Shown one piece after another: positions 45,701-51,600 of a stretch of 64,000 bases of DNA. The translations under genes were made by a program, and so were the position numbers. This DNA comes from Streptomyces sp. CB01881. GTDB taxonomy: Bacteria > Actinomycetota > Actinomycetes > Streptomycetales > Streptomycetaceae. Within the stretch, counting starts at the first letter, position 1. Each line of letters starts with the position of its first letter. The stretch spans positions 1,094,693-1,158,692 of the forward strand of contig NZ_CP026498.1 in assembly GCF_002953255.1 (NCBI RefSeq). Direction: 5' to 3'. Below the pieces are notes generated by a model. It was not told the DNA's origin. It searched no databases and saw only the letters and a list, made by a program, of their open reading frames with translations.

Positions 45701-46614
45701 CCCGCCAGGAACGCCGCCACGCCGGCGGCGTCGGCGACGTCGAGCGGGGTGTAGTGCACCTGTGCCTGCGGGCTCCGCAACGACTCCAGCAGCCGCCGCC
45801 TGTCCGCGTCGAGCGGGGAGCGGCCGGTGAGGTGGACGGTGGCGCTGCGCACCGAGCTCAGCACGTCCCGCGCGAAGATCAGCCCGAGGCCGCCGAGGCC
45901 GCCGGTGATGACGTAGGTGCCGCCCTCCTTCCAGGGCAGCGCGGGCCGCTCCGGGGCGGGCAGTTCCCGCCAGGCCAGGACGGACCGGCCGCCGTCGTGC
46001 AGCCGGACGGCGCGCTCGGCCGGGCGGTCCCGGCTCGCCAGGACCTGCCCGGCGGTCGTCGCCACCGGGGCGTCCGCGTCGACCAGGACGAGCTGGGGCA
46101 CCAGCCGGGGGTTCTCCAGGGCCGCGCTCTTCAGCAGGCCGAGCAGGCCGGCGCCGAGGGCGTCCTCACCGTTCCACGGGCAGACGACCTGCACCAGCGT
46201 GCGGGGCGGCGACGGCAGGGCGAGGAGCCGGCGGACGGCGTCCAGCACCTGGCCCGCGAGGTCGGTGTAGCGCTCCGCGAGGCCGGTGGCCGGGCTCTCC
46301 AGCAGGCGCACCACGGCCGTGCTGTCGGACTCCTGCAGGGCCCGGGCCAGTTCGCCGGGGCCTGCCAGCAGCACCAGGTGGCCGGGCTCGCGGCCGGTCG
46401 CCGGCGAGGCGTCGGCCGCCTCCCAGACCGGGTGGAACCGGACCAGCTCCGGGCCGGCCGGCTCGTGGCCTGCCTGCTCCGGGCCGGCTTCCGCGTGGCC
46501 GGCCACCTCCTGGCCGGCCACCTCCTGGCGGCGCCTCAGGAACTCCTTGACGTGCTCCCGGGAGACGCGCTGGGCCTTGAGGTCCAGCAGCAGCTGTTCG
46601 AGTTGCCTGTCCAT
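32587..46614 (-). CDS. Trans-AT PKS: KR-ACP-KS-DH-ACP-KS-DH-KR-ACP-KS-DH-KR
   Basis: A 4675-residue protein. Residues 1-30 (start MDRQLEQLLLDLKAQRV) look like an N-terminal docking helix pair. Domains: KR 55-475 (TGGLGGLG, FSSAAAV, DYAAAN), ACP 510-588, KS 657-1100, DH 1280-1575 (DHVVKGRKVLPG), ACP 1605-1685, KS 1737-2175, DH 2357-2645 (DHQVQGERVLSG), KR 2670-3100, ACP 3130-3225, KS 3277-3715, DH 3913-4195 (DHVVQGSRTMPG) and KR 4245-4655. All three KSs keep Cys, HGTGT and NIGH. All three KRs have Asp at the LDD position (B-type). The DH at about 38.7-39.5 kb has Ser for Pro in HxxxGxxxxP. A roughly 47 % GC patch lies between the last DH and KR. ATG 46614 follows the upstream stop by 2 nt; GGGGG lies nine bases before it. 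The missing last ACP is on the next protein. Confidence 0.96.
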   Translation of the reverse strand: MDRQLEQLLLDLKAQRVSREHVKEFLRRRQEVAGQEVAGHAEAGPEQAGHEPAGPELVRFHPVWEAADASPATGREPGHLVLLAGPGELARALQESDSTAVVRLLESPATGLAERYTDLAGQVLDAVRRLLALPSPPRTLVQVVCPWNGEDALGAGLLGLLKSAALENPRLVPQLVLVDADAPVATTAGQVLASRDRPAERAVRLHDGGRSVLAWRELPAPERPALPWKEGGTYVITGGLGGLGLIFARDVLSSVRSATVHLTGRSPLDADRRRLLESLRSPQAQVHYTPLDVADAAGVAAFLAGVRQEHGAVNGVIHSAGVLRDGFVLRKSADDLRAVLAPKVAGTVNLDAATQGDPLDFFALFSSAAAVTGNVGQSDYAAANAFMDAFAHHRAGLVAEGRRSGRSLSLNWPLWAEGGMAPDAETERALLEQVGMHPLRTGSGVRVLHESLSLELPQVMAVEGDGARIRRALLEQPAAAPAAAAVPAVPAVPAVVPASAPPAAAGDEGMLRDKVVHRLRQVLGGVIGLPAAKIDAEAPLESYGIDSIVVTRLNRKFAETFEAVPKTVLYEFNSLEALAGYFLREHRGTCLTWTGLAAPAPVAAAAALAEAAPAPAAAGRPAVAERPAVAERPVVAEPAPVPAPAPVPAAPPAPGAPSAADAVAIVGMSGRFPQAANLDEYWQNLAAGRDCVTEIPADRWELEGFYHADRDEAVALGRSYSKWGGFLDGFADFDPLFFGISPQETMNMDPQERLFLQESWNALEDAGYTRRRLADAHRGRVGVFAGVSKTGFDLYGPALREQNENLHPLTSFASVANRVSYLLDLRGPSLPVDTMCSSSLSAVHEAMEHLRRGECDLALAGGVNLYLHPSNYTLMSGKRMLSHDGKCRSFGAGGNGFVPGEGVAVVLLKRLSDAERDGDVIHAVLRGSSINHGGRTNGYTVPNPGAQAEVVREALDRAGVKAHEVSYLEAHGTGTELGDPIELDGLTRAFAQDTDARQYCAVGSAKSNIGHLEAAAGIAGLLKIVLQMRHGRLAPSLHAQEPNPNIDFARTPFRLQQEAADWQRPVGADGTTERPRIAGVSSFGAGGSNAHVVVEEYRREAAGGTGADDGAPRLIVLSAKDGERLRERARALLEWIVRQDAAALDLDAVAHTLQSGREAMEARLALPVTSAAELTAGLTAFVAGEEDVEGLHLGNVRDHRDTLAGFATDTDMAATVDAWIGKGKFDRLLDLWVKGLAVDWSRLHRGNGPRMLPLPGYPFARERYWVGDLTAGRPAAAPGAVRLHPLVHANTSSLDAQRFGSVFSGEEFFLTDHVVKGRKVLPGAAYLEMARAALEASLDTRPQGVTLRNVVWARPVTADGRPVHMRTTLFAEADGEVAFEISSLQDGAADAAPVVHSQGVAVPAADAPAGPVDVAALLAACDTDRLDAAQCYRTYRELGIDYGPAHRGIESIAVGDGQALARLVLPAGAAATQDAFVLHPGLLDSAFQASVGLFGAAGDAPDAAGTVLHLPFALDELEVFGPVTSGLWAWVRYSADDRPGLGVRKVDIDLLDDAGAVRCRLRGFTSRAYDAAATPAANLNPAADAPLVHGEPEHHAAPPQAGATTPAERAGRYLVTLLASQLRLPADRIDASDALEHYGIDSIMTMNLTNKLEQVFGSLPKTLFFEYQSISALTEYFVEAHGERLAELLGADDQEPAAGAPAVEAAPAVRAVPAAPRRGRAARRAPARRPATEPEGPEIAVIGLAGRYPQARNVREFWRNLAEGRDCITEVPADRWDHGAYFDPDKNAPGRTYTKWGGFLDRADHFDPLFFNISPREAAFMDPQERLFLETVHETLEDAGYTREALSRYGARGLAGNVGVFVGVMYEEYQLYGAQEQAKGRNVTLSGSASSIANRISYVFDLHGPSLAVDTMCSSSLTALHLACQSLRTGGCELAVAGGVNLSLHPNKYLMLGNGKYASSKGLCESFGEGGDGYVPGEGVGAVLLKPLARAVEDGDTVYGVIRGTALNHGGRTNGYSVPNPRAQHNVIGHALREAGVDARSVTYVEAHGTGTSLGDPIEVAGLTKAFREYSDDRQFCAIGSVKSNIGHAESAAGISALTKVLLQLKHGKLAPSLHAEVLNPHIDFENSPFRVQRELAPWQRPVAADGTEAPRIAGISSFGAGGSNAHVIVEEYRPAPAARPAADSAGRPAAVVLSARTEAGLRAQAEQLLHWTTEDEGAGTALADLAHTLQTGREAYEERLGLVAGTTGELAAGLRAFLAGEAGADGLHRGRVERRQGVLAVFTPDEDLAQALDAWTAGHEYDRLLELWVTGLVLDWEKLYDGAAPRRVPMPTYPFQGERYWLSPGTAADRRPATGAGRLHPLLHANTSSLNEQRFTSVFTGEEFFLKDHQVQGERVLSGAACLELARAAVAASLDGPHGGLRIRNVVWSRPVTVTGRARTVQVRLLPKGPDEVGFEIHSTADEDGPDAQPVIHSEGLVRVAPESGPADPAALDLARLQAACGGAQFDAEQTYRAFGARGIAYGPGHRGLDRLLTGDGQVLARLVLPDAVRGTLDDYGLHPALLDSALQACAGLLPLADEGGPLLLPFALDEVEITGPCAPVMWAWVREGGGRPGDAVRRLDIDLCDDGGRVSVRLKGVSLRAYTAQPVAGAQPAAAGSPSGTGSPSGTAELLAAPCWVPAERADRAGAAGADSVTGVTGAGLVLVAGLPEVAAALEAQGTARVVRLDSAAPGVDARYTEDALTVLAAVKEVLGERGQQGVPVQLVAPAAQEPSLWAGLAAVLRSARLENPKVLGQLVLVDPQDGPEQAAAQVAADRAALSDTAVRHRGGTREVLRWREEADGTPAGVPWKDGGVYLITGGAGGLGAVFARDIAARVREPRIVLAGRAPRDGRRDALLAELTGLGAHAAYEQADVAVRGDVVALVGRLREAHGRIDGILHSAGFIKDAFILRKDEADFARVLAPKVAGLVHLDEATRGDDLDFLVAFSSVAGALGNVGQSDYAAANSFMDAYAHHRNTLVAAGERHGRTVSLGWPLWADGGMHVDAGTEQSLRERFGLVPLRTETGVRALYRALASQHGQVLVLEGDRPRLRETLLAGLLADAPSDRPPALPAPAADRPEEPAAGRDVSGQDVAVQDEATAQKAAAYFKKLLASVIDLPAAKIDPEAPLEDYGVDSVMTMDMTRTLETVFGSLPKTLFFEHRTIAALTRHFLETHPERMRELLPAVAARPQPSPSAGPAAAERTAPARAWRTLGSGQAQAQAQEQEQERTQGPVGGGDVAIIGLAGRYPQAADVREFWQNLAAGRDCVTEVPASRWDVGGFFDPDPNAPGKTYSKWGGFLDGAYDFDPMFFNISPREAEIMDPQERLFLQCVHDTLEDAGYTRDTAKSRTGNVLDGRVGVFVGVMYEEYQLLGAQAQLGGTPLAVAGNPASIANRVSYYFNLQGPSMSVDTMCSSSLSAVHLACQSLKWGDCEVAVAGGVNLSLHPNKYLLLSQGRFASTNGRCESFGAGGDGYVPGEGVGAVLLKPLAKAVADGDRIYGVIKGTAVNHGGKTNGYSVPNPQAQADVVGRALATAGVDARAVGYVEAHGTGTALGDPIEIAGLAKAFGEHTEDRQFCAIGSVKSNIGHAESAAGIAGITKVLLQLQHGKLAPSLHAHPLNPHIDFAGTPFVVQRELADWPSPAPADGSGTAVPRVAGVSSFGAGGSNAHIVIAEYLPGEAAEPAAADDAQPAVVPLSARTAEQLRAQAGNLADWLERPENAGAALADIAYTLQVGREAMEERLGVIAGSVPDLLVKLRDFLDGGSGSGSGGGSGDEVVRSTVTRDSAVLTLFAPDTDLDAMIGAWAGKGKYEKLLELWANGVPLDWRLLHGAATPRRIALPTYPFARERCFPFDAEPLVARAPQGPQPAQGPGRLHPLVQANTSDFAEQRFSSVFTGEEFFLRDHVVQGSRTMPGTAFLEMAVAAACLTCRTAVEPSAPVALRNVVLAQPLRVGDRPQELHVGLHPEADGDIRFRVYGTPDDEESVLHGEGTLYFVEGAEDTVLDLDALRDACDLPGLTAADCYELYHAAGIAYGPSHRGVRHIWTGPGQALAELALPDPVRGTEGDFTLHPSLLDAALQACVGVLGRPGAEGAARSGSGLAVPFAVDDVLVLDACTDAMWAWVRPSGEESADAAIRKLDVDLADQRGRVRVRIAGLSFRVLNLNKNHDPISTTESTGDHVTSRQVTVHHDPVNPVGTPGAAALSYPRWQERPAQGGPSSVDGARRTVLLAGLPEAAELLRSGDDSDVVVLADEGGTLDGRYADYGVQLLERLKSEVRGTAGKAHLQLAIAGGPDALPLSGLVAMLRTAALENPNVTGQLLLLDPDDTPARAVERILENRAHPEDTLVRYRDGRREVQAWAEDATAAATPLPWKENGVYLITGGTGALGLVLAREIATRTGNATLVLTGRSPSGPDKLRALDELVALGARAAHYEQADTADRAATDALVARTLERCGRIDGVVHSAGVTHDGFILRKQEAEFRGVLAPKVSGVVNLDDATAALPLDFFVTFSSTSGASGNVGQVDYAAANAFLDAYAWHRRDLVTRGERSGHSQSVNWPLWADGGMHVTPETAALLRSRYGVVPLGTAEGIEAFHRILNSPHSQVMVTAAAPSGPPETPAPHQTSPVTSAVGTNP
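33911..34015. other. Low-GC island inside a PKS gene, between DH and KR
   Basis: The 100 bases 33911-34010 have 47 G+C by count, against about 70-75 % around them. They encode an Asn/His/Asp/Thr-rich linker (NLNKNHDPISTTES, then TVHHDPVNPVG) instead of the usual Ala/Pro linker. The 11-mer cggatcatgat occurs at 33919-33929 and 33985-33995. Confidence 0.8.
36940..41410 (-). other. PKS module F: KS-DH-KR-ACP
   Basis: KS Cys 40876-40878. DH His 39445-39447, but the motif Pro is Ser (codon 39418-39420). KR cofactor loop is near 38030 and SDYAAAN near 37610. ACP reads DYGVDSV near 37090. Predicted output: alkene, if the altered DH works. Confidence 0.87.
38608..38643. repeat. Two 18-bp tandem repeats in a DH-KR linker
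   Basis: ggtgcccgacggcgatcc is repeated at 38608-38625 and 38626-38643, encoding a repeated GSPSGT in the linker between the module F DH and KR. Confidence 0.8.
41560..44640 (-). other. PKS module E: KS-DH-ACP without KR
   Basis: KS Cys 44107-44109 (DTMCSSS); HGTGT and SNIGH are intact. DH His 42676-42678 and LLDSAFQ follow. The chain passes directly to an ACP (HYGIDSI, near 41690); no KR is present. After the KS//KR-ACP of module D this is arranged like a dehydrating bimodule. Confidence 0.85.
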
Positions 46615-48640
46615 GGTCAGCGACCCCCGTTGTCCGTGGTACGGCCGGCGTCGTCGAACGACCGGCGGATGTGCTCTGCGGCGGCTTCCATGCCGAGGGA
46701 GTCGCTCAGGTAGCTGTCGAGGACGTCGTCCAGCAGCGCGTCCGGCCGTGCGTCCGGCAGGCCGGCCTCCACCGCGCCGGCCCCGTCCTCAGGACCGTCG
46801 ATCCGCTTCTCGGCGATCCAGTACCGCTCCCGGGCGAAGGGGTAGGTGGGCAGCGGGACGACCCGGACCGTGCGCCCCGGGTGGAGGCTGCGCCAGTCGA
46901 GCTCGAAGCCGTTCACCCAGAGGTCGAGCACCTTCGCGTACTTCCCCTTCGCGATCCAGGCTTCGAGGATCGCGCCCATGTCCTCGTCCGCGGTGAGCGC
47001 GGAGAGTGCCCGGTCCTGGCGCTTCACCCGGCCGCGGTGCAGCCCCTCGGTCCGCTCGGGGCGCTCCAGGAAGCCCTGGAGACGCTCCCTCAGCTCGCCG
47101 AGGGAGCCGACGACCGTCCCCAGCCGCTCGGGCATCGCCTCGCGCCCGGTCTGCAGCGTGTGGGCGACGTCGGTGACGGACACCCCGCGCAGCTCCGCGG
47201 CGGGCAGCCAGCGCAGCAGCGCCGCGGCCTGCTCCCGCAGCCGCTCCTCGTCCTTGGCGGAGAGGACGACGACGGCGGGCCCGTCGGCCGGACCGCCCGC
47301 GGCGGCCGGCGCCGCCGGGACGTACTCCTCGATCACCACGTGCGCGTTGGCGCCGCCCGCCCCGAAGGACGAGACGCCGGCCCGGCGCGGGACCTCGGTG
47401 GTGACGCCGTCCACGGTGACGACCGGGCGCTTCCACTCCGCCTGCTCGCGCTGGACCACGAACGGGGTCGAGGCGAAGTCGATGTGCGGGTTCAGCTCCT
47501 CGGCGTGCAGGCTGGGCGCCAGCTCGCCGTGCTGGAGCTGGAGCACGACCTTCAGCACGCCGGCGATGCCCGCGGCGGCCTCGGCGTGGCCGATGTTGCT
47601 CTTGGCCGAGCCGATCGCGCAGTACTGGACGTCCCGGGTGTCACCGGAGAACGCCCTGGTGAGGCCGTTGATCTCGATCGGGTCGCCGAGCGCCGTCCCG
47701 GTGCCGTGGGCCTCGATGTAGCTGATCGTGCGGGCGTCGACGCCGGCCCGGTCGAGCGCCCGGCGCACGACCTTGCCCTGCGCCACCGGGTTCGGCACGG
47801 TGTAGCCGTTGGTCGTCCCGCCGTGGTTGATGCTCGTACCGCGGATGACGGCGTGGATGTGGTCGCCGTCCCGCTCGGCGTCCTCCAGTCGCTTGAGGAC
47901 GATCGCGCCGACGCCCTCGCCGGGGACGAAGCCGTTGCCGCCGAGCCCGAAGCTGCGGCACTTCTCCTCGTCCGCGAGCATCTGGAGGTTGCACAGGTTG
48001 AGGTAGCTCGACGGGTGCAGGTAGAGGTTCACCCCGCCCGTCACGGCCAGCTCGCAGTCGCCGCGGAGCAGGTGCTCGCAGGCCTCGTGAAGAGCCGTCA
48101 GCGAGGAGGAGCAGAGCGTGTCGACCGGCATGCTCGGGCCGTTCAGGTTCAGCTTGAACGAGACCCGGTTGGCCGCCGACCCGAACGAGGTGTACGGGTA
48201 GGTCGTGTCGCCGCGGCGCCACCGCTCGGGCCCGTAGAGGTTGTGTCCGGCGCGCGTGATGCCCACGAAGACACCGACCCGGCCGTCGAAGTCCCGCTCG
48301 ATGCGCGCCCGCGTGTAGCCCGCGTCCTCGAACGCCTTCCAGGTCTCCTGGAGGAACAGGCGCTCCTGCGGGTCGATCTCCATCGCCTCGTTGGGCGTCA
48401 TCTCGAAGAACAGCGGGTCGAAGTCGGCGAAGCCGTCGAGGAAGCCGCCCCACTTGCTGTAGCTCTTGCCCTCCGCTGCGGCCCTCTCCTTGTCGGGCTC
48501 GTAGAAGCCGTCGAGGGGCCACCGGTCGGCGGGGATCTCGGTGACGGAGTTGCGGCCGGACCGCAGGTTCTCCCAGTACGCGTCCAGCGTCTCGGCCTGC
48601 GGGAACCGGGCGCTCATACCGACGATCGCGATGTCGCCAC
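44850..48640 (-). other. PKS module D, split between two proteins: KS // KR-ACP
   Basis: The KS (Cys 48111-48113, DTLCSSS) ends one protein and the KR-ACP (KR cofactor loop near 45900, SDYAAAN near 45475, ACP Ser near 44976) starts the next. Helical segments at 46640-46745 and 46525-46614 are the likely docking pair. The Asp in AGVLRDG suggests a B-type KR. Predicted output: beta-hydroxyl. Confidence 0.85.
45131..45166. repeat. 9-bp tandem repeats in a KR-ACP linker
   Basis: acggcggga occurs three times in tandem (45131-45157) with a partial fourth unit. It encodes Ala-Val-Pro repeats between the KR and ACP of module D. Confidence 0.75.
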
Positions 48641-51600
48641 CGCGGTTCGGCGCGGGCTCGGGTGCGGCCGCCGGCGCGGCGGCGGCCGCGGGCGCGACCG
48701 GCGTGGTCCGCCCGGGCTCAGCAGGTGCTGCGGCCGCTGCGGGCGCAGGCATCACCGCGGCCGGAGCCGCCGGAGCGGCCACGGCAGCAGGCGCGAGGCC
48801 GACCGCCCGCTCCAGGGCCTCGTCCTGCCGCCCGGCGAAGTGCCCGGTGAGCTCCTCGATCGTGCGGTACTCGAAGAAGAGCGTGCTGCTGACCTCTCCC
48901 AGGTCCTTCTTGAGGTTGTTCAGGAGCTGGAGGATGAGGATCGAGTCGATGCCGTAGGCCGACAGCGGCTCCCGGGCGTCGATGGACCCGGCCGGGATCA
49001 GCAGGGTCCGGGCGACCAGCTCCCGCAGGTACGTCCGCATCGCGTCCTTGAACGCCGCCTCGTCCACCCGCACGGGCTGCGGGGCGGCTTCCGGCTCCGG
49101 CTGCGCGGCGGCGGGCGCCGCGGGCCGTGCCTCGGCGGGCGCCACGGGCTGGGGCCCGGCCTCGGCGGGCGGCTCGACGCCGTCCGCCTGGCGGATCACG
49201 CCGTCACTGAAGGCGACGACGACCTGCTGGCCGAGCGGGTGCGCGTCCCGGGCGGGGAACTCGACGGCCGCGAAGCCCTCCCACTCCAGCACGGACCGCC
49301 ACATCGCGGGTTCGAGGCCCGGGCCGCCGGCGTCGCGCAGCTCCGGGTCGTCGTACAGCCACCAGCCGTCCAGGAGGGCGAAGGTCAGCATGCCGAACAC
49401 GGTGTAGCCGTCGATCTCGTTGACCACGACGGCGCCGCCGGGGCGCAGCAGGGCCTTGCTGTTGCGCAGCGACACGCGGATGTCCTTGGTCGCGTGGAGC
49501 ACGTTGGTCGCGATGACGAGGTCGTAACCGCCCTCCTCGAAACCCTGCTCCGCCACCGGCCGGCCGGCGTCGTAGAGCTCGGTGCGCAGGAACGGGTTCT
49601 CCGCCCCCCACTGCTGCCTGCCGTGGATGAGGAAGGCCCGCGAGAGGTCGGTGTAGCAGTACTCGCCGATGTGCTCCGCGTACGGGCGCAGCCGGCGCAT
49701 GACCGTGGCGGTGGTGCCGCCGGTGCCGGCGCCGACCTCCAGGATGCGGAACCTCGCGCCGGGGTCCTGCGCCAGCCGGCGCTCGACCAGGGCGACGGTG
49801 CAGTCGCCGACGACGTCGTTGAAGTAGTCGGCGATCATGTTCCGCTTGTAGATGCCCTCCACCAGGTCCAGGGAGGAGCCGGGGAAGATGACGTCGACCG
49901 CGGAGGTGGCGCCGGTGAGGATGCCGGTCAGTGCCCGGATGGTCTTGTCGACCAGGTCCACGGACGCCCGCAGCTCCGGATCGGCCAGCCACGCCTGCTT
50001 GTTGCGCTCCCACTCGGCCGCGGTCGCGGCCGCGTCGACGGGGTCGGCGGCGCCGGCGCGGTAGCCGGTGCCGGTCTCGACGAGGTGGCCCTGCTGCACG
50101 AAGAGCTTGAGGGTCTCCTGGAGCCAGCGGTCGTACTTGGCGATGATCCCGTTGGCCTGCTGGAAGGAGGCCGCGTCGAAGACGCCGCCGGGGAACCAGC
50201 CGCGGCCGTGCAGCTCGCACCAGAGCAGCTTGGCGAGCAGCGCGTCCAGCTCCCGGAGCTTGTCCTTCGCCTGGGTCTCCACCGTGCGCAACGCGCCCTG
50301 ACGGGAGGGGAGTTCGGGGGCGAGCGGGCCGGCCTGCGCGGCCGCCGGGCTCAGCACCCGGACGGACTCGTGCGCCGAGTAGGCCTCGAACCGTTCCGGC
50401 TTGCGGGTGTTGACGTAGACCAGCTGCCCGAGCGGCGCGGCCAGCAGCCGCTCGACCGCGTCCATCGCGAGCGCCGGGTCGATGTCGCCGAGGCCCTCCT
50501 GCTGGTAGATCCGCTCCCGGACGTGCTGCGGGACGTCGAGCCCGCTGCCGACGGCGCCCCAGTAGCCCCAGTTGACCACCTTGACGGCGTAGCCGCGCTC
50601 CGCGGACAGCCGGTCGGCGAGGGCGTCCTCGAAGGCGTTGCCGGCCACGTAACTGCAGTAGCCCATGGTCTGGTTGATCGACGCGATCGAGGAGAAGAAC
50701 AGCAGGAAGTCGAGCCCCTCGACGTCGAAGACCTCGGCCATCCGCACGCTGGCGTCGACCTTGGCGCTCAGGCCCTGGCGGAACTGCTCCTCGCTGGTGT
50801 TCGGCAGGCTCTGGTCGACCAGCCCGAACACCGACTGGACGACTCCGTGGACGGTGCCGAACCGCTCCTTGACCTTCTCGTACGCGGCCCGCAGCGACAC
50901 CGGGTCGGCGGCGTCCGCCGGGACGTACCAGGGCGCGCGGCCCAGGGCGCCCAGCCGGTCGATCTTCCGCTGGATGGCGTCGTCCTTCTCGCGGCGGCCG
51001 ATCCAGACCACCTGGGCGCCGAAGCGGCGGATGACGTCCTCGCTCCACAGCTCGCCGATGCCGCCGGCCCCGCCGAGGACGACGTAGACGCCGCCCTCCT
51101 TGTACGGGGTGCGGGCCGGCGCGGGGAGCGCCACCTCGGCCAGGCTGCGGCGGAACCACTGCCCGCGCCGCAGCGCCCGCACCGAGCGGGCCGGGGCGCC
51201 CAGCAGGGCGGCCACGGGGGCGGGTTCGGCCACGCCGAGGTCGAAGGACTTCACGCCCCAGTTCGGCAGTTCCCTGGCCATCACGCCGGCCAGGCCGAGC
51301 ACCGCCGCGTCGGCGGGGTGCACCGTCTCGCCCCGGAGCACGGACTGGGTCTGCCGGGTCACGACCGTCCAGCTCAGTTCCTCGCCGCCGTAGCCGAGCG
51401 CGAACAGGGCCTTGGTCAGCCGGAAGAAGGCGACCACGCCGGTGTCGGTGCGCTGCAGCAGTGCGGTGGCCCCGGCCGTCGCGGCGGCGTCGGCCGGCGA
51501 GATCCAGACGAGGTGGCGGACGGTGCCGATGCGGCGCAGCGCGGCGGTGAGCGCCTCGACGCTCCGCATCTCGCCGTCGGCGAGGAAGTGCGGGGCGGCG

